Source: Symbiodinium natans (Eukaryota; Sar; Dinophyceae; Suessiales; Symbiodiniaceae). Taken from it: 64,000 nt of DNA. The stretch is taken from positions 201,495 to 265,494 of the forward strand of contig CAJNDS010001691.1 of assembly GCA_905221605.1 (NCBI GenBank), given 5' to 3'. Shown one piece after another: positions 62,102 through 64,000 of the stretch. Positions within the stretch are counted from its first letter, which is position 1. Every line of letters begins with the position of its first letter. The notes beneath the pieces were generated by a model. That model had not been told where the DNA came from and made no database searches. It worked only from the letters and a program-made list of their open reading frames with translations. Made by a program: the position numbers and the translations under genes.

Positions 62102-62498
62102 GGAGTCACAAACCCTAGAACACACACTGCCCTTGAGCACACTTCTCTGCGGCTGTGGCTCTCAAAGCTTCGGCCTGTACCCAAGGGGGGTGTAGTTTCC
62201 CTAACCCGAAGCCCGAATACCAAAAATGAATATGCCCTGTTCTCTACTGGTATGTAGCTCTAAAGCTGGGTGAACCCCATCCCTCATTTTCATCCGCCCG
62301 CGAAATATGAGTATCTGTGGCTTTCGAAGCAACCGCAAGGTTCATGTTCTGAATCTGCTAACTTGGCTTCTACTAAATAGCTGAAACATGGTTCTTAGAC
62401 CAGCTCATGTTTTGCGGTGGTGGGTTTCAGCTTCGTGACAGCATCCCAGGGATGGCGGCACATCGGGGGGGGGGGGGTTAGGGTTTAGGGTTGAGGGT

Positions 62499-62795
62499 TC
62501 AGCGGACTGGAAGTCTGTTCTTGGACTCGGGTCTTGGGCAATGGGGTGTCAGGTTTCTGCTGCCTGTGGGTTTGGCGCACGGGTCGAGAGCTGTGGAGTT
62601 TAGGCACAGTCCAGGCGTGTAGTTATCGTGGAGGCTTTGAAGTTTCGGAGGAACTTCTTGGACATCACCCAGAACAGACGCAGATGCAGCAAAAAAGTTG
62701 ACGAAGGATTTCAGTCTTGTGTGCAGACGGACCGCTGCGCATATGCTTACTTCGGTAAGCGTGCTGCTGGTCCTGTCCGACCTTGACATACCCAC
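62499..62795 (-). CDS. Open frame of 98 codons, unrecognised
   Basis: Begins MGMSRSDRTSSTLTEVSICA with balanced composition (for example VNFFAASASVLGDVQEVPPK) and no repeat content. It lies in a unique stretch between the array at 61,973 and telomere words near 63,000. No domain recognised, no neighbouring gene to give context. Could be an exon or chance. Confidence 0.22.
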   Translation of the reverse strand: MGMSRSDRTSSTLTEVSICAAVRLHTRLKSFVNFFAASASVLGDVQEVPPKLQSLHDNYTPGLCLNSTALDPCAKPTGSRNLTPHCPRPESKNRLPVR

Positions 62796-63271
62796 GGAAT
62801 ACGAACGCCCGCGATTGGTTAGCGGTCTGGCTTACAGGACGTGAATTGACTCGCAGGTGGACACTTTTATTGGGCCTTAAGCTAGCTTGCGTAGGTTAGA
62901 GGCCTCGTAAGCTCGCAAGGCCTAAGAGGGTTTCAAGGTCTGGCGTGAAAGGTTTAGGGAAACAGGGTGCGACCTCCATACCTGCGGAGTGTATGAAACC
63001 CTAAACCTAAATCCTAAATCCTAAACCCTAAACCCTAACCCTAAACCCCATCAAGCCCCGATCCTCCTGAAGCCCAACAAACGCACAGCTCCAAGTCCCA
63101 ATAGGCCCTGAAACCCACGGCAGAGCTGTCCAAAAACGAGACCATCAATCTTGGCCATAAGATGCTGTGCTTGATCTAATTCTTATACTTACTCAACACA
63201 TGTACCTACATACAGGCGGGACCTGCATACATGCATGCATGCACACTTACAAGGCATACTGTACACACGCA

Positions 63272-63356
63272 CACACATGCACACATGCACACATGCACAC
63301 ATGCACACATGCACACATGCACACATGCACACATGCACACATGCACACATGCACAC
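63272..63356. repeat. 8-bp minisatellite ACACATGC, about ten units
   Basis: Perfect tandem ACACATGC. All three frames stay open on both strands across it, which creates the His/Thr-rich and Cys/Val-rich frames here. Confidence 0.95.
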
Positions 63357-63359
63357 ACG

Positions 63360-63698
63360 CATCTACGAGCATACATGGAAGCATGCAGGTATGCAACATA
63401 TTTCATGGCAGATGATTTTTCGTTCCATACAGACGTACCACCCGTGTGCGTTTGTGCACGTATTTGGATACATAACATGATGTTGCGTTACCTTGAATTG
63501 CAAATCCTTCTTGACATTGAATGCATACGTTCTGCACGCATTCAAGAGACCTTTGCGAAAATGAGGATCGAAGGCAAACACTCAGATTGTGCCTACGGAA
63601 CCCTCACGCCCTTTAGCCGTCCTTGGGCACAATCGCTGCGATCAGCAATCGTTGATCTGCCTCCGCAACAGATGGCAGGGGGAACTTTCACTTGTTGA
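63360..63698 (+). CDS. Protein-like tail of a frame entering from the minisatellite, unrecognised
   Basis: The 155-codon frame starting at 63231 is first a translation of the ACACATGC repeat. From about 63,380 on it is balanced and protein-like (LRYLELQILLDIECIRSARI, then KMRIEGKHSDCAYG) and ends GGTFTC with TGA. It could be an exon whose true start lies at a splice site. No family recognised. Confidence 0.22.
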   Translation, partial: HLRAYMEACRYATYFMADDFSFHTDVPPVCVCARIWIHNMMLRYLELQILLDIECIRSARIQETFAKMRIEGKHSDCAYGTLTPFSRPWAQSLRSAIVDLPPQQMAGGTFTC

Positions 63699-64000
63699 AC
63701 TTCAGTTTGTGGGGAATTTGGAAGGTTTCCGGGTTTAGGGTTTAAGGTTTAGGGTTTAGGGTTTGGAGTTTAGGGTTTAATTCGTGCGCGAAGTCTCACT
63801 CTTTCAAGATGGCGTTTCCAAAGAAGGTGGCTACAAGGGCAAAGCCAGCATGAGCTGTCCAGTTTGGCATCACACTAAGACACAAGCACTGCCCTGTCCC
63901 ACCTAAAGTTCCTAGAAGCATAGATCGATGCATAGCACTCAAAACCCTCGACTGAGAACCCACCCCCCCCCCCCACCCTCCCAAAAAAAGAACACAAACA

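Noticed and set aside
63231-63360. His/Thr-rich and Cys/Val-rich frames
   Set aside because: They translate the ACACATGC minisatellite, which has no stop in any frame.

Overview
The window looks like nuclear DNA of a dinoflagellate, most likely of the Symbiodiniaceae type. The evidence is plant-type TTTAGGG telomere repeats scattered in both orientations, very low gene density, a Ty1/copia retrotransposon of the large, domain-rich kind known from dinoflagellates, and an 11-base match to the 3' end of the dinoflagellate spliced leader inside that element's LTRs. I see no rRNA or tRNA gene, no CRISPR array and no bacterial operon. The species is inferred.

Layout. (1) About 1-16,750 is a mosaic: unique GC-balanced spacers of roughly 100-600 bp alternate with dozens of short interstitial telomere-type arrays in both orientations, with microsatellites and short foldback (MITE-like) elements between them. 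(2) About 17,000-19,650 holds decayed telomere-like sequence in a higher-order duplication. (3) About 19,650-24,100 lacks telomere arrays and alternates exon-like GC-richer blocks with AT-rich intron-like blocks; a spliced minus-strand gene is my best guess, product unrecognised. (4) About 24,460-26,290 is a 114-bp tandem satellite with a recurrent 97-bp variant. (5) About 26,800-30,410 is a 3.6-kb AT-rich satellite built from TTTAAAT-type motifs punctuated by GGGCCCGCG boxes, with its longer units reversing orientation near 28.5 kb. (6) About 30,420-42,387 returns to the telomere-repeat mosaic. (7) 42,393-52,317 is a complete LTR retrotransposon on the minus strand. (8) About 52,323-64,000 is telomere-repeat mosaic again.

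The retrotransposon is the one well-supported coding unit. It is 9,925 bp, has two identical 229-bp LTRs, a TAGGG target duplication, a primer-binding site matching the anticodon arm of a Met-tRNA (copia-like half-tRNA priming) and a polypurine tract. In element order it encodes a short 83-aa leader ORF, a 1,241-aa Gag/protease ORF and a 1,748-aa Pol ORF; each junction is a -1 frame change. Gag carries a CCCH and a CCHC zinc finger and two tandem aspartic-protease-like repeats. A cytosine-methyltransferase-like domain straddles the Gag/Pol junction. Pol carries an HHCC/DD35E integrase, then a domain with the full HxD...H...R signature of a 2-oxoglutarate/Fe(II) dioxygenase, then copia reverse transcriptase and RNase H, and a C-terminal extension with two hydrophobic segments and a small His/Cys motif. 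Methyltransferase capture by dinoflagellate retrotransposons has been reported before; a candidate methyl-writer and a candidate oxidative eraser in one young, possibly active element is the most interesting system here.

Outside the element only weak, mostly unrecognised open frames remain. They are listed at low confidence.
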